The notes: generated from the letters alone by a model not told the origin. A DNA stretch of 64,000 nt from Bacteroidota bacterium (GCA_029237825.1 JAQZBQ010000009.1:1-64000); one strand, 5' to 3'; positions 25,261-35,159 are shown, counted from the first letter of the stretch. Translations and numbers: made by a program.

Positions 25261-26574
25261 ATGAAAACTAAGACCCTAAAAAAAAATAAAGTAAATGTTG
25301 TGACCCTGGGTTGCAGTAAAAATATTGTTGATAGCGAGGTTTTAATGGGACAACTTAAAGCCAATAATTTTATGGTTGAACATGAAAGCAGCCAGGATGA
25401 TCATAATATTGTGATTATTAATACGTGTGGTTTTGTTGAAAATGCGAAGCAGGAAAGTATTGATACGATCCTTCGGTATGTGGATGCGAAAAAAGAAGGC
25501 TCCATTGAAAAGCTTTATGTTACCGGTTGTTTGAGTGAACGTTACAAATCTGATCTTGAGAAAGAGATTCCTGACGTGGATGCGTATTTCGGAACACGTG
25601 AATTGCCTAAAATTTTAAAGACTTTAAAAGCTGATTATAAAAAGGAACTGGTAGGGGAGCGATTGCTTACAACACCAAACCATTATGCTTATTTTAAAAT
25701 AAGCGAAGGTTGTGATCGCCCTTGTAGTTTCTGCGCTATTCCTTTAATGCGTGGGAGTCACGTTTCTGAGCCCATTGAATCTTTGGTTAATCGTGCAAAA
25801 TTGCTGGCATCCAAAGGTACACGCGAGTTATTATTAATTGCGCAGGACCTCACTTATTATGGTTTGGATATTTATAAAAAGCGTGAACTTGCCAGTCTTG
25901 TTGATCAGTTAAGTGATGTTGAAGGTATTGACTGGATACGTTTACATTATGCATTTCCAAGCGGTTTCCCAATGGAGGTTCTGGATGTCATGAATAGGAA
26001 AAGCAATGTGTGTAATTATTTAGATATGCCGTTGCAACATATTTCAGATAATATGTTGAAAAGCATGCGTCGTGGAATAACCAAACAAAAAACAATTGAT
26101 ACGGTTAAACAGATCAGGGATAAGGTTCCTGGGATTGCAATTCGTACAACTTTGATTGCCGGTTACCCGGGGGAAACTCAAAAAGATCATGAAGAAATGT
26201 TGCAGTGGGTTTCAGATTCGAAGTTTGAACGGCTTGGAATTTTTACGTACTCGCATGAAGAAAATACACACGCTCATCTTCTCAAAGATGATGTGAAAGA
26301 AAAAGTGAAACGGGAGCGGGCAGACGCTGTTATGAAAGTTCAGCAAGAAATTTCTTACAACCTTAATCAGGAGAAAATAGGTAAGACATTTAACGTATTG
26401 TTTGACCGTAAGGAAAATGAGTATTTTGTTGGACGCACAGAATTTGACAGCCCCGATGTGGATAATGAAGTATTAGTAAAAGCCACAGATACAAATTACG
26501 TTCGTATTGGGGATTTTGCCCGTGTTACCATTACAGAGGCGAGCGATTTTGACCTTTACGGTAATTTAGTGTAG
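25261..26574 (+). CDS. rimO: Ribosomal protein S12 methylthiotransferase RimO
   Basis: A 437-residue radical-SAM enzyme that methylthiolates an Asp of ribosomal protein S12. Order: MTTase N-terminal domain with VTLGCSKNIVDSE and further Cys in INTCGFVENAKQES and VTGCLSERY for one iron-sulfur cluster; the radical-SAM motif ISEGCDRPCSFCAIP (CxxxCxxC); and a C-terminal TRAM domain. The SKN-VDSE signature and RGSHVSEP separate RimO from MiaB. An ATG nine codons upstream is possible, but the 25261 start fits the family and the -7 promoter box ends at 25254. The gene sits divergently between the two parts of the TPR signalling cluster. Confidence 0.95.
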   Translation: MKTKTLKKNKVNVVTLGCSKNIVDSEVLMGQLKANNFMVEHESSQDDHNIVIINTCGFVENAKQESIDTILRYVDAKKEGSIEKLYVTGCLSERYKSDLEKEIPDVDAYFGTRELPKILKTLKADYKKELVGERLLTTPNHYAYFKISEGCDRPCSFCAIPLMRGSHVSEPIESLVNRAKLLASKGTRELLLIAQDLTYYGLDIYKKRELASLVDQLSDVEGIDWIRLHYAFPSGFPMEVLDVMNRKSNVCNYLDMPLQHISDNMLKSMRRGITKQKTIDTVKQIRDKVPGIAIRTTLIAGYPGETQKDHEEMLQWVSDSKFERLGIFTYSHEENTHAHLLKDDVKEKVKRERADAVMKVQQEISYNLNQEKIGKTFNVLFDRKENEYFVGRTEFDSPDVDNEVLVKATDTNYVRIGDFARVTITEASDFDLYGNLV

Positions 26575-26600
26575 ACTTTTTTTTTAAAGTAATGTTGAAG

Positions 26601-27242
26601 TTATTTCAATGGTTTGATAATTCGCTTTTCAACACAGTATTTTAACAGTGCAATAACGCCTTTTGTGTCCGTTTTTCGGAAAATATTTTTTCGATGGGTT
26701 TCAACGGTTCGTTCACTGATAAAGAGCGCTTCTGCAATTTTTGCATTTGTGTATTCTTTGGCAATCAACTCAATAACTTCGATTTCCCTGGGTGTTAAAC
26801 TAACTTCTTTACCGACGGACGCTGGTGGTGATTTCGACATTTCGTCATTTACTTCATCACTAAAGTAGGTTTGTCCGTCGGCCACTTTTTCGATGGCGGC
26901 AAGTAGTTCAGCTTTACCGGTATTTTTTAAGATGTAGCCACTGACACCCGCTTTCAGCATGTCGCTTATAGTTTCTCGTTCTCCGAACATTGAAAGCGCT
27001 ATAACTTTTGTATTGAAATTTAATTTTTTGATTTCCTGAGTTAACTCAACGCCGTCCATTTCAGGCATATTGATATCTGTTAACACAATATCAGGCCTGT
27101 ATTCGGCTATTTCCCTAAGAGCTACCTTTGGAAGGTTCGACTCGCCAACGAGGGAAATATGTGATTCGTCACTCAATAAAGCTTTCAATCCATCAATTAA
27201 CATTTGATGGTCATCCACAATATATAGTTTTAAAATCGCCAC
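26601..27242 (-). CDS. Response regulator, NarL/LuxR family
   Basis: A 213-residue two-component regulator. The receiver domain (1-120) has the acidic pair VDDH, the phosphoacceptor Asp56 in VLTDINMPEMDG, and Lys in YILKNTGKAEL. The LuxR-type helix-turn-helix (about 147-207) has SLTPREIEVIELIAKEYTN and ISERTVETHRKNIFRK. The start is GTG at 27240-27242. Its likely partner is the HisKA_3 kinase at 21171-23078, which is on the same strand but separated by a phosphatase gene and the divergent rimO. Target genes cannot be read from the sequence. Confidence 0.92.
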   Translation of the reverse strand: MAILKLYIVDDHQMLIDGLKALLSDESHISLVGESNLPKVALREIAEYRPDIVLTDINMPEMDGVELTQEIKKLNFNTKVIALSMFGERETISDMLKAGVSGYILKNTGKAELLAAIEKVADGQTYFSDEVNDEMSKSPPASVGKEVSLTPREIEVIELIAKEYTNAKIAEALFISERTVETHRKNIFRKTDTKGVIALLKYCVEKRIIKPLK

Positions 27243-27341
27243 AGACAGATTTGAGACTGCCTAAAATACAAATTTTATGGAAGAGCACTATTTTTTTGAG
27301 GCAAAATAGTAGAAATGTGAGAAGGGATTTTAGCCTTAGGT

Positions 27342-27995
27342 TTAGTTAAGTCGCGAAACGAATGTTTTTTGGTATTCTTCCCATTTGGTTTTTTGGTATT
27401 CACCGGAACCATAATAGTTAAGGATTGGTTCAAAGCTTTTAGGAGGCATAAAACCTTTTAAAATATCCAGGCGTTGTATCTGGTTGTTTAAGAAGACGAT
27501 CGAAGGATAGGCTAATTGATTATCCAGAATGGAGGCCGCAAACTGATGTGGTGCCTTAGGGTTACTTGCGTCGGTGCTCACAAAAACGTAGGAATCAAAT
27601 TTAACGCTGTCTTTACTCTCTGCATCCAACTTAACTGCATAAAAGTTTGAATTGATGTATTCCGCGATCTGTGGATTTCCAAAGGTTTGTGTCCTCATCA
27701 GTTTACAGGGTCCGCACCAGGTAGTATAAATATCTACCATTATAGGGCGCGGATTTTTTTTACATAAACGGTACGCTTCATCAAAAGTTACCCAATTAAC
27801 CAGTGATCGTTCATCTAATTGCGTATAGGTATTGGCAGAAACCAGCTCATAGGTTGCCTGGTCACTTTTTATAAAATTGCTGACTCTGTTTTCGGGTGAA
27901 TTAATAGAAGCCTGAATGGTACTTTTTTTACAGGTATAGAATGCGACAGCAAGCAATATAATGCCTGCCATAGATATGTCTTTCCAGTTGAACAC
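27342..27995 (-). CDS. Membrane-anchored thioredoxin-like protein
   Basis: A 217-residue protein with an N-terminal membrane segment (about 8-21), a linker, and a thioredoxin-fold domain (about 65-190) with the active site TTWCGPCKLM (Cys94, Cys97). The surrounding VDIYTTWCGPCK, FGNPQIAEYINSNFYAVKLD resembles the DUF255/Thioredoxin_7 type of periplasmic reductases in Bacteroidota. It probably reduces disulfides or guides folding of exported proteins; the partner is unknown. The start is GTG at 27993-27995, with an alternative ATG at Met9. The sequence AFYTC near the end of the membrane segment is only a poor lipobox. Confidence 0.82.
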   Translation of the reverse strand: MFNWKDISMAGIILLAVAFYTCKKSTIQASINSPENRVSNFIKSDQATYELVSANTYTQLDERSLVNWVTFDEAYRLCKKNPRPIMVDIYTTWCGPCKLMRTQTFGNPQIAEYINSNFYAVKLDAESKDSVKFDSYVFVSTDASNPKAPHQFAASILDNQLAYPSIVFLNNQIQRLDILKGFMPPKSFEPILNYYGSGEYQKTKWEEYQKTFVSRLN

Positions 27996-28073
27996 GAATC
28001 AGAATTTACGCAAAGGTAATGCCAAAAACTGTTAATGCGTCACCGCTTAGTCTATTTCCTGTGTTAAAAATAA

Positions 28074-29585
28074 TTACTTCACTTCCCCCATGAGTTTTTT
28101 TACTAAAGGAGAAATCACAATTAGCACAATTCCCGCGATGCAGGCATAAAGAGCTAATTGTTTATAGCCCTCCGCATAAATTACCAGTTTTTCGATGTTG
28201 CTGGCGTTTTCGGATGCCTGAGCGATATTTGCTCCTAACAAGCCGGCAAAATACTGGCCGTATGCACTAGCCAAAAACCACATGCCCATGAGTACGGCCT
28301 GGGTTTTTTGTGGCGATAATTTCGTCATGATTGACATTCCAATTGGCGACAAACATAATTCCCCGAAGGTGATGATGAACCAGCCGAAAGTAAACAGATC
28401 CAGCGAGGTGATACCGTTTGAATCTGCGAAAAAACGGGTATAATAAAATACGTAAAAGCCTCCTGCCAGGAATAAAAATCCTAAACCAAACTTAACGATG
28501 GTATTTGGCTCCAGCCGGCGTTTTGCTAGCCAAATCCATAAAAGTCCTAAAAGCCCGGCAAAAATAATGACAAACAATGAGTTTGCGGAGTTGTTTACGC
28601 CATTAGGGTCGAGAGGAATACCGGCAACGGTACTGCTAAGATTATTCGCTGCAAATAAACTTAAAGAGCCGCCGCTTTGCTCGAAAAACGCCCAGAAGAA
28701 AATGGAGAATAATATGAAAATTAACGCGGCAATGAGTTTTTTATTTTCTTCGAGCGAAAACCGGCGCATTTCAAAAAATAGGTAGAGTAGGGAACAGGGA
28801 CCAATAATAAACATAAAAACATCAGTGTATTCTGAATTAGAAACCAGTAAAATAATCAGAGGAATGCTTAACAGAGATCCTGCATAGGTGATTAGTTCCA
28901 AGCCTTTTCGTTGCCTGGGTTCTTTTTCCAGCAATGGTGAAATGCCAATATTTCCCAGGCTTTTTTGAGTTCTTATGAATGTTAGTAAACTCACAATCAT
29001 CACTATCGCAGCTAATCCAAAAGCAACATTCCAGGCAATTTTTGCCGGAATAAAATTTTGAAACAATTGCCCTTTTCCAATAGCAATGCATAAATAACCA
29101 CCTAATAAAGCTCCTAAATTTACCCCGGCATAAAAGAGTGAAAAACCGGCGTCGGTGCGGTGATCACCTTTTCGATATAGGTTTCCAACAATAGAAGAAA
29201 TTGTAGGTTTAAAAAATCCGGTACCAATAATGTTAAACCCTATCCCAAGAAAGAAGAATTCTTTCGGGTCGATTGCCAGGATCACGCTCCCGACAATCAT
29301 TAATAAACCACCCCAGAATAAAGATTTACGAAGTCCTAAAATTTTATCAGCAAATAATCCGCCCACAAAAGTAAAGGCATACACAAACGCCTGAGTGGCA
29401 CCATATTGTAAATTGGCTACAACTTCGTTCATGGAAAGCTGGTGGACCATGAAAAATACCAGCATTCCACGCATTCCATAAAAACTGAAGCGTTCCCACA
29501 TTTCACTAAAGAAAAGGTGCCACAATTGTTTAGGATATTTTCCTTCGAAATTTTGTATTTCTTCTATAGTCAGATGTTTTTCCAT
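28074..29585 (-). CDS. POT/PTR family proton-dependent oligopeptide transporter
   Basis: A 503-residue major-facilitator protein with about 14 hydrophobic helices. The first helix contains the EMWERFSFYGMRGMLV segment with the ExxER proton-coupling motif of the POT family, and helix 5 has SLFYAGVNLGALLGG, the FYxxINxG-type motif. It imports di- and tripeptides with protons. The next gene upstream on the same strand encodes a second POT transporter, but a terminator hairpin lies between, so the two are probably separately transcribed. Confidence 0.93.
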   Translation of the reverse strand: MEKHLTIEEIQNFEGKYPKQLWHLFFSEMWERFSFYGMRGMLVFFMVHQLSMNEVVANLQYGATQAFVYAFTFVGGLFADKILGLRKSLFWGGLLMIVGSVILAIDPKEFFFLGIGFNIIGTGFFKPTISSIVGNLYRKGDHRTDAGFSLFYAGVNLGALLGGYLCIAIGKGQLFQNFIPAKIAWNVAFGLAAIVMIVSLLTFIRTQKSLGNIGISPLLEKEPRQRKGLELITYAGSLLSIPLIILLVSNSEYTDVFMFIIGPCSLLYLFFEMRRFSLEENKKLIAALIFILFSIFFWAFFEQSGGSLSLFAANNLSSTVAGIPLDPNGVNNSANSLFVIIFAGLLGLLWIWLAKRRLEPNTIVKFGLGFLFLAGGFYVFYYTRFFADSNGITSLDLFTFGWFIITFGELCLSPIGMSIMTKLSPQKTQAVLMGMWFLASAYGQYFAGLLGANIAQASENASNIEKLVIYAEGYKQLALYACIAGIVLIVISPLVKKLMGEVK

Positions 29586-29602
29586 GGGTAATCTTTTTTA
29601 AT

Positions 29603-29637
29603 AAAAAAACCTCTCTAAAATAATCAGAGAGGTTTTA
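29603..29637 (-). terminator. Terminator between the two POT transporter genes
   Basis: AAAACCTCTCT and AGAGAGGTTTT form an 11-base stem. On the minus strand it is followed by TTTTTTTAT, so it ends transcripts of the upstream transporter gene. Confidence 0.8.
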
Positions 29638-29653
29638 TCGGTGAGCGGTATAA

Positions 29654-31030
29654 TTACCTTACACCGTGCATCATTTTTAAAATTGGTTTATTTAAAGCAA
29701 TCATCACAGTTCCCAAAACAATCACAAAGCCAGCGATGGTAGCAAAAATCGCGAATGCGCCTAAAGCTTCCACATAAGCAGATACAAATCCTCCAATGAT
29801 ATTAGCAACAAATGTGGCGAGCATCCAAACACCCATCATTAACGATGCTAACTTAACCGGCGCTAACTTTGTTACTACAGATAATCCCACGGGTGATAAA
29901 CATAATTCTCCTAACGTATGAATGAGATAGGTCATTACCAACCAGAATAAACTCGCTTTTACAGTAATATCGTGGTTGTCGCCGCCGCGCTCAGCTACTG
30001 CTCCTAACATAAAGAAAAACCCAATACCTAACAATATCATTCCCAGTCCCATTTTCACTGGCGTTGTTAAGCGTTGCCCTATTCTGCTTGTCCAGAAAAT
30101 AGAAAAGAGTGGAGCCAGTGCTACGATAAATAATGGGTTAACAGACTGAAACCATGCAGTTGGAATTTCAAAACCAAACACATTACGATCAATAAATTTA
30201 TCAGTGTACAGGCTTAAGGATGATCCTGCTTGTTCAAATCCAGCCCAGAAGAAAATAACAAAAGCGGTTAAAATAAAGATAACTGTTACACGTTGTTTTT
30301 CTTCTTTTGTTAAAGGTAAATCAACTTTTGCTTCAAGATTTTGTGCGGCGGCTGCAGCTTTCGCTTTTGCGGGCGATTCGCCAATTGTGCCTAAATATTT
30401 TTTGGCCATCGAATTAAATAAGAGCTGGCCTAATAACATTCCCATTCCTGCGATTAAAAAACCATATTTATAGCCATATGTTAAGATTTTACCGGTTTCA
30501 TCTTTAGTCGCAAAAAGGTTTTCGGCAAAAATTCCGATTACCAATGGGGCAATAAAGGCACCAAGGTTTATCCCCATGTAAAAAATAGAAAAAGCAGAAT
30601 CCCTTTTTGGGTCGCCTTCAGCATATAGCCGGCCTACTAAGGTGGAGATATTTGGTTTAAAAAACCCGTTACCGATGATCAACAACAATAATCCCAGGTA
30701 TAATCCGCCCTGAGTGTTGATTCCAAATAAGACAAACTGTCCAACCATCATCGTTAAACCACCGATAGTGATCGCGTTTCTTTGCCCTAAATATCTATCT
30801 GCCAGCCAACCGCCAATCAGCGGAGTGAAATAAACAAATCCTGTGAAAAACCCGTAAATTAAAGAAGCGGATTGCTCATTAATCCCAAGGCCTCCTTCCA
30901 TAAATGATTTTGTAAGGTAAAGGATTAATATCCCACGCATTCCATAATAACTGAAGCGTTCCCACATTTCGGTAAAAAATAATAAGTATAACGCTTTTGG
31001 ATGTCCTGTTTTTTGTTCAGTAGCTTGCAT
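29654..31030 (-). CDS. POT/PTR family proton-dependent oligopeptide transporter
   Basis: A 458-residue POT transporter with the first-helix EMWERFSYYGMRGILILYL motif (ExxER) and FSIFYMGINLGAFIAP at helix 5. A soluble insertion of about 40 residues rich in Ala and Lys (KAKAAAAAQNLEAKVDL) lies in the middle loop. It is a paralogue of the neighbouring 503-residue transporter, with clear similarity in the first two helices. The tandem pair suggests strong use of peptides as a nutrient source. Confidence 0.93.
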   Translation of the reverse strand: MQATEQKTGHPKALYLLFFTEMWERFSYYGMRGILILYLTKSFMEGGLGINEQSASLIYGFFTGFVYFTPLIGGWLADRYLGQRNAITIGGLTMMVGQFVLFGINTQGGLYLGLLLLIIGNGFFKPNISTLVGRLYAEGDPKRDSAFSIFYMGINLGAFIAPLVIGIFAENLFATKDETGKILTYGYKYGFLIAGMGMLLGQLLFNSMAKKYLGTIGESPAKAKAAAAAQNLEAKVDLPLTKEEKQRVTVIFILTAFVIFFWAGFEQAGSSLSLYTDKFIDRNVFGFEIPTAWFQSVNPLFIVALAPLFSIFWTSRIGQRLTTPVKMGLGMILLGIGFFFMLGAVAERGGDNHDITVKASLFWLVMTYLIHTLGELCLSPVGLSVVTKLAPVKLASLMMGVWMLATFVANIIGGFVSAYVEALGAFAIFATIAGFVIVLGTVMIALNKPILKMMHGVR

Positions 31031-31116
31031 GAGTTTGATTAGTGATTAATTAGCCGTCTAAAATACCATTTTTTTCTTTCGTATTGTATTTTCTACAGTT
31101 TTTTGAAAAAAACGGC

Positions 31117-31148
31117 AAAAAAAATCCCCGGAATTTAATTTCCGGGGA
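31117..31148 (-). terminator. Terminator after the cold-shock gene
   Basis: TCCCCGGAA pairs with TTCCGGGGA over a 6-base loop. On the minus strand it is followed by eight T. Confidence 0.88.
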
Positions 31149-31174
31149 CAAAATTATAAATGGTATTATATAAA

Positions 31175-31366
31175 CTAAGCTAGTTTTACGTTTACCGCAT
31201 TTAATCCTTTTTTACCTTCCTGAATATCGAAAGTAACTGTGTCGTTTTCTCTGATTTTGTCTGATAAACCTGTTACGTGTACGAAGTACTCTTTTCCTGA
31301 TTCGTCCTCTTTAATAAAGCCAAAACCTTTGGTTTCATTAAAAAATTTTACTGTTCCTGTGCTCAT
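31175..31366 (-). CDS. Cold-shock protein (CspA family)
   Basis: A 63-residue single cold-shock domain with RNA-binding motifs KGFGFI (RNP1) and EYFVHV (RNP2), beginning MSTGTVKFFNETKGFGFI. It is an RNA chaperone that binds single-stranded nucleic acid. Strong terminator and its own promoter show it is monocistronic. The leader predicted from the promoter is only about 20 bases, so the long thermosensor leader of E. coli cspA is not seen. Confidence 0.96.
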   Translation of the reverse strand: MSTGTVKFFNETKGFGFIKEDESGKEYFVHVTGLSDKIRENDTVTFDIQEGKKGLNAVNVKLA

Positions 31367-31392
31367 TTTATTTTTTTAAAAATTGTTATGTC

Positions 31393-31423
31393 CAAAACTA
31401 ATAATAATTATTTGAGAAAAAAA
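31393..31423 (-). promoter_or_regulatory. Probable promoter of the cold-shock gene
   Basis: On the minus strand TTTT (31420-31423), 19 bases, then TAGTTTTG (31393-31400). The -7 box matches TAnnTTTG and the -33 box has one mismatch. Confidence 0.5.
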
Positions 31424-31588
31424 CTTTTATTCGAAAAAAACAACCGTTCAGTGACAGACTAATAAATCGAAGAAATCTGTTTTAAAAATTGGGGTTTCCC
31501 CGAGTTTGCTTCACAGGGATAATAGCATTTTTTAACAGAATAGTTGAACATTATGATTATTATCCTCTTTTTTGGAATTAAAATAGTA

Positions 31589-31596
31589 TATATTTG
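31589..31596 (+). promoter_or_regulatory. -7 element of the small Cys/Lys-rich gene
   Basis: TATATTTG fits TAnnTTTG, 28 bases before the ATG. A TTTG is present at 31571-31574, but the spacer is only 14 bases, so the -33 box is uncertain. Confidence 0.45.
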
Positions 31597-31624
31597 TTAC
31601 ATTAATAATTAACCCAACCACACC

Positions 31625-31858
31625 ATGAAAAAAGTATTTTTAATGTTAGCTTTCGCTGGATTAGTAGGAAGCGTTTCTGCGTCAACTAATTTCGACGATA
31701 AGGATAAAGGTAAAAAGGATTCCAAAAAAGAAGCTAAATCTTGCTGCAAAGAAAAAGCAGGGGCTGAAGGAAAATCTTGTTCCGGAGATAAAAAAGAATC
31801 TAAGTCTTGCTGCAAAGACAAAAAAACAGCTGAAGCAAAACCAGCTGAAACGAAATAA
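31625..31858 (+). CDS. Small secreted Lys- and Cys-rich protein, unknown function
   Basis: A 77-residue protein with a clear signal peptide (MKKVFLMLAFAGLVGSVSA). The mature part of about 58 residues is extremely charged and contains three repeats of the type KSCCKEK, KSCSGDK and KSCCKDK. Apart from the Cys residues it has almost no hydrophobic residues, so it is probably disordered. The paired cysteines suggest metal binding or disulfide formation in the periplasm; neither is shown. It is monocistronic with its own -7 box and terminator. Confidence 0.8.
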   Translation: MKKVFLMLAFAGLVGSVSASTNFDDKDKGKKDSKKEAKSCCKEKAGAEGKSCSGDKKESKSCCKDKKTAEAKPAETK

Positions 31859-31881
31859 TTGATTTTTTGTTTTTTAAGGTT

Positions 31882-31914
31882 AACCCATTCATCGAAAGGT
31901 GAATGGGTTTTTTG
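31882..31914 (+). terminator. Terminator after the small Cys/Lys-rich gene
   Basis: AACCCATTCA pairs with TGAATGGGTT over an 8-base loop, followed by TTTTTG. Confidence 0.85.
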
Positions 31915-32107
31915 TTGGTCATACATCAAAAATTGTGGAAAAACGTTATTTTATAGATCTGTGGTTGAATGATCAGTTCATATTTGTTCCCGTAGAAATT
32001 AACATTTTACGAACCCCTTAAAAAATCCTCATATTTTTTTACTTTATTTGTTCGACTGATTTTCAAATTCTAAAAAACTTTATTCACTCATATTTAAATA
32101 CCTACCT

Positions 32108-33655
32108 ATGAAAGTTGGAATACCATCGGAAATTTCCCCCAATGAGTTAAGAGTTGCAGCCACGCCCAAAACGGTGAAGAGATTGCAAAAACAGGGATTT
32201 GAAGTATATATACAGCGCAATGCCGGCGCCAAAGCGAATTTCTCCGATAAAGACTTTGAAGATGCAGGTGCAAAGCTGGTTAACACACCGGCTGAGATTT
32301 ATGGGCAATGCGACATTGTTCTAAAGGTGAAGGAACCTTCTATGGAAGAAGTAGATTTAATGCGTGAAGGCCTGGTAATCCTGAGTTATTTATGGCCGGC
32401 ACAAAACCAACCCTTGCTCCAAAAATTAGCAGACAAAAAGGTGAATGCCATTGCCATGGACGCTATTCCCCGGATATCGCGTGCGCAGAAAATGGATGTT
32501 TTGTCTTCAATGGCAAACATTGCAGGGTACAGGGCAGTTATTGAAGGATCGTTTCATTTCGGGCGTTTCCTTAACGGGCAAATCACAGCTGCCGGTAAAG
32601 TAGAACCTGCAAAGGTATTAGTTATTGGTGCCGGTGTGGCCGGACTCGCGGCACTGGGCGCAGCTAATTCATTAGGAGCTATTGTTCGCGCTTTTGATAC
32701 AAGAAAGGAAGTTGCTGAACAGATTCAATCCATGGGAGGTGAATTTTTGACAGTGGAGATTGAAGAAGACGGAGCAACTTCATCGGGTTACTCAAAAGAA
32801 ATGAGTAAGGAATTTATTGAAGCTGAAATGAAATTGTTCCTGGAACAAGCCAAAGAAGTTGATATCGTTATTACTACCGCGCAAATCCCGGGAAAAGCCG
32901 CTCCGAAATTATGGTTGGATTACCACGTAGCGGCTATGAAGCCCGGATCAGTGATTGTGGATTTAGCCGCCTCTACAGGCGGAAACTGTTCGCAGACAAA
33001 AAACGGAGAAGTATATACTACTTCTAACGGTGTTACCATTGTTGGAAAATTAAATCAATTGCCGAGCCAGGCTTCGCAATTGTATGGTAACAATTTATGT
33101 CATTTGCTTGATGATATGGGTAAAGCCGAGAAGTGGAGAATTGATATGGAGGATGCTGTTGTTTCAAGGGCAATGGTAACCTATAACGGTAAAATTAATT
33201 GGCCGCCTGCGCCGCTACCTGTAAGTCCAACCGCGGGTGGTGGTGCAAAAAAAGTAACGGCACCCACTGCAGAAGAGTTAAAGATTTCTGATGCTGAAAA
33301 ATCGAAAAAAGCAACAACTTCGATGTTTATTAGACTCGCCCTGGTAGGGGCATTATTATTTGTTGTTGGAAGATTCGCTCCACCAGAATTCATTCAGCAT
33401 TTTACGGTGTTTGTTTTAGCTGTATTTGTGGGATGGCAATTGATCACTAATGTGGCGCATTCGTTACATACACCATTAATGGCTGTTACCAATGCAATTA
33501 GCGGAATTATTGTCGTGGGTGGCTTACTTCAAACTACGGATGACATCAGTAACCCAATGACCATTCTGGCATTCATTGCTATTTTAGTTGCCAGCATCAA
33601 TATCGTTGGTGGGTTTGTTGTAACACATCGCATGTTGAAAATGTTTAAGAAATAG
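32108..33655 (+). CDS. pntA: NAD(P) transhydrogenase subunit alpha
   Basis: A 515-residue subunit of the proton-translocating transhydrogenase, which uses the proton gradient to make NADPH from NADH. The NAD(H)-binding domain I spans 1-380: [43 protein letters not shown] (Rossmann) and [21 protein letters not shown] Pro/Ala-rich linker is followed by the membrane domain (about 405-510) with four hydrophobic helices. This single-chain alpha layout matches the E. coli type rather than the split PntAA/PntAB type. It is followed after 50 bases by pntB. Confidence 0.96.
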   Translation: MKVGIPSEISPNELRVAATPKTVKRLQKQGFEVYIQRNAGAKANFSDKDFEDAGAKLVNTPAEIYGQCDIVLKVKEPSMEEVDLMREGLVILSYLWPAQNQPLLQKLADKKVNAIAMDAIPRISRAQKMDVLSSMANIAGYRAVIEGSFHFGRFLNGQITAAGKVEPAKVLVIGAGVAGLAALGAANSLGAIVRAFDTRKEVAEQIQSMGGEFLTVEIEEDGATSSGYSKEMSKEFIEAEMKLFLEQAKEVDIVITTAQIPGKAAPKLWLDYHVAAMKPGSVIVDLAASTGGNCSQTKNGEVYTTSNGVTIVGKLNQLPSQASQLYGNNLCHLLDDMGKAEKWRIDMEDAVVSRAMVTYNGKINWPPAPLPVSPTAGGGAKKVTAPTAEELKISDAEKSKKATTSMFIRLALVGALLFVVGRFAPPEFIQHFTVFVLAVFVGWQLITNVAHSLHTPLMAVTNAISGIIVVGGLLQTTDDISNPMTILAFIAILVASINIVGGFVVTHRMLKMFKK

Positions 33656-33705
33656 GAAGTAGAGCGCTTCTAAAGAAATCACTAATTAATATTAAGAATT
33701 AAATT

Positions 33706-35109
33706 ATGTTCATAGCCAAAGAAATTCAAACCGCTGCATATTTATTTGCCAGTATCCTTTTCATCCTCAGTTTAGGAGGCTTATCCTCGCAGGAATCGGC
33801 CAAAAGAGGTGTAGTTTACGGAATTGTTGGTATGATTGTAGCGATCATCGCCACAGTTTTGGGAGAAGGTGTTTCAGGTCAGGTTTATATTATTGTGGCA
33901 ATTGCGATTGCTTCAGTAATTGGATTAATGTTAGCCCGTAAAGTAGAAATGACTGCTATGCCGCAACTGGTGGCAATCCTTCATAGCTTTGTAGGATTAG
34001 CTGCGGTTTTAGTTGGTTTTGGCTCGTACCTCGATCCACACACGCAATTGCTAACCGGTGCGGCACATAGTATCCATTTGTGGGAAGTTTTTATCGGAAT
34101 ATTTATTGGGGCCATCACATTCACTGGTTCCATAGTTGCCTGGGGTAAACTGGAAGGCAAGATTCGCAGTAAAGCGTTAATTTATCCGGGACGTCACGCT
34201 GTGAATATTGTTTTACTGACAATCTGTATTGTACTCGGTGTATTATTTAGTCAGGCGGAAGGTACACAGGGAATGCTTTACCTATATATTATGACTGCCA
34301 TTGCATGCTTTATTGGCGTGATGTTGGTAATGGCGATTGGCGGTGGGGACATGCCGGTTGTTGTTTCGATGTTAAATTCCTATTCGGGATGGGCCGCTTC
34401 GGCTGCAGGTTTTATGTTAGGGAATGATTTGCTTATTGTTACCGGTGCATTGGTTGGGAGCTCAGGGGCAATTCTCTCAATTCACATGTGCCATGCCATG
34501 AACCGTTCTTTCTTTTCGGTTATTCTAGGTGGTTTTGGTAATGCGCCTGCATCTAAAGGCCAGGCAAAAGCTATTGAAGGAGAAGTAACTGCATTAAATC
34601 ATGAAGAAGTAGCTGCTTTATTGAAGGAAGCCAAATCAGTTGTTATCGTTCCAGGTTACGGAATGGCTGTAGCCAAAGCACAATATCCCATTTACGATAT
34701 GGTTCAATACCTAAGGAAAGCGGGAAAAAATGTGCGGTTTGCAATTCATCCGGTTGCAGGCCGTTTACCCGGGCATATGAATGTATTATTAGCAGAAGCA
34801 AATGTTCCCTATGATATTGTATTGGAAATGGATGAAATCAATGATGACATGCCTGATACAGACGTGGTAATGGTTATTGGCGCAAATGATGTGGTGAATC
34901 CCAGTGCGCAGGATGATCCCGCCAGTTCTATTTACGGAATGCCGGTGATTGAGGCATGGAAGGCTGAAAAAGTAATTATCATGAAACGTTCAATGAGCGC
35001 GGGTTATTCTGGCGAAGACAACCCGTTGTTTTATAAGCCAAATTCTGAAATGTTGTATGGCGACGCGAAAGACAGTGTGGAAAAGATAATGGGATTCTTA
35101 AAAGCATAA
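33706..35109 (+). CDS. pntB: NAD(P) transhydrogenase subunit beta
   Basis: A 467-residue partner of PntA. The first 270 residues contain eight or nine membrane helices with a conserved [11 protein letters not shown] and [15 protein letters not shown]. The C-terminal domain III (about 290-467) binds NADP(H): [17 protein letters not shown] (the GYGxAVxxA motif), [33 protein letters not shown] and [10 protein letters not shown]. The pair is complete, so a functional enzyme is expected. A terminator follows. Confidence 0.97.
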   Translation: MFIAKEIQTAAYLFASILFILSLGGLSSQESAKRGVVYGIVGMIVAIIATVLGEGVSGQVYIIVAIAIASVIGLMLARKVEMTAMPQLVAILHSFVGLAAVLVGFGSYLDPHTQLLTGAAHSIHLWEVFIGIFIGAITFTGSIVAWGKLEGKIRSKALIYPGRHAVNIVLLTICIVLGVLFSQAEGTQGMLYLYIMTAIACFIGVMLVMAIGGGDMPVVVSMLNSYSGWAASAAGFMLGNDLLIVTGALVGSSGAILSIHMCHAMNRSFFSVILGGFGNAPASKGQAKAIEGEVTALNHEEVAALLKEAKSVVIVPGYGMAVAKAQYPIYDMVQYLRKAGKNVRFAIHPVAGRLPGHMNVLLAEANVPYDIVLEMDEINDDMPDTDVVMVIGANDVVNPSAQDDPASSIYGMPVIEAWKAEKVIIMKRSMSAGYSGEDNPLFYKPNSEMLYGDAKDSVEKIMGFLKA

Positions 35110-35125
35110 AAAAATCCCGATAATT

Positions 35126-35159
35126 TAAAAAGAGCAGTCATAAAATGGCTGCTCTTTTT
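35126..35159 (+). terminator. Terminator after pntB
   Basis: AAAAAGAGCAG and CTGCTCTTTTT form an 11-base stem, extended by CAT/ATG after a T-G pair, with T run. Confidence 0.85.

Noticed and set aside
23088-25364. Longer N-terminus (758 residues) for the TPR-SpoIIE phosphatase
   Set aside because: The extra 61 residues run into the divergent rimO gene, and a proper signal peptide begins at the internal ATG 25179-25181.
31491-31501. GGGGTTTCCCC hairpin upstream of the cold-shock gene as terminator or thermosensor
   Set aside because: The stem has only 4 base pairs with a 3-base loop, and the likely transcript starts downstream of it.
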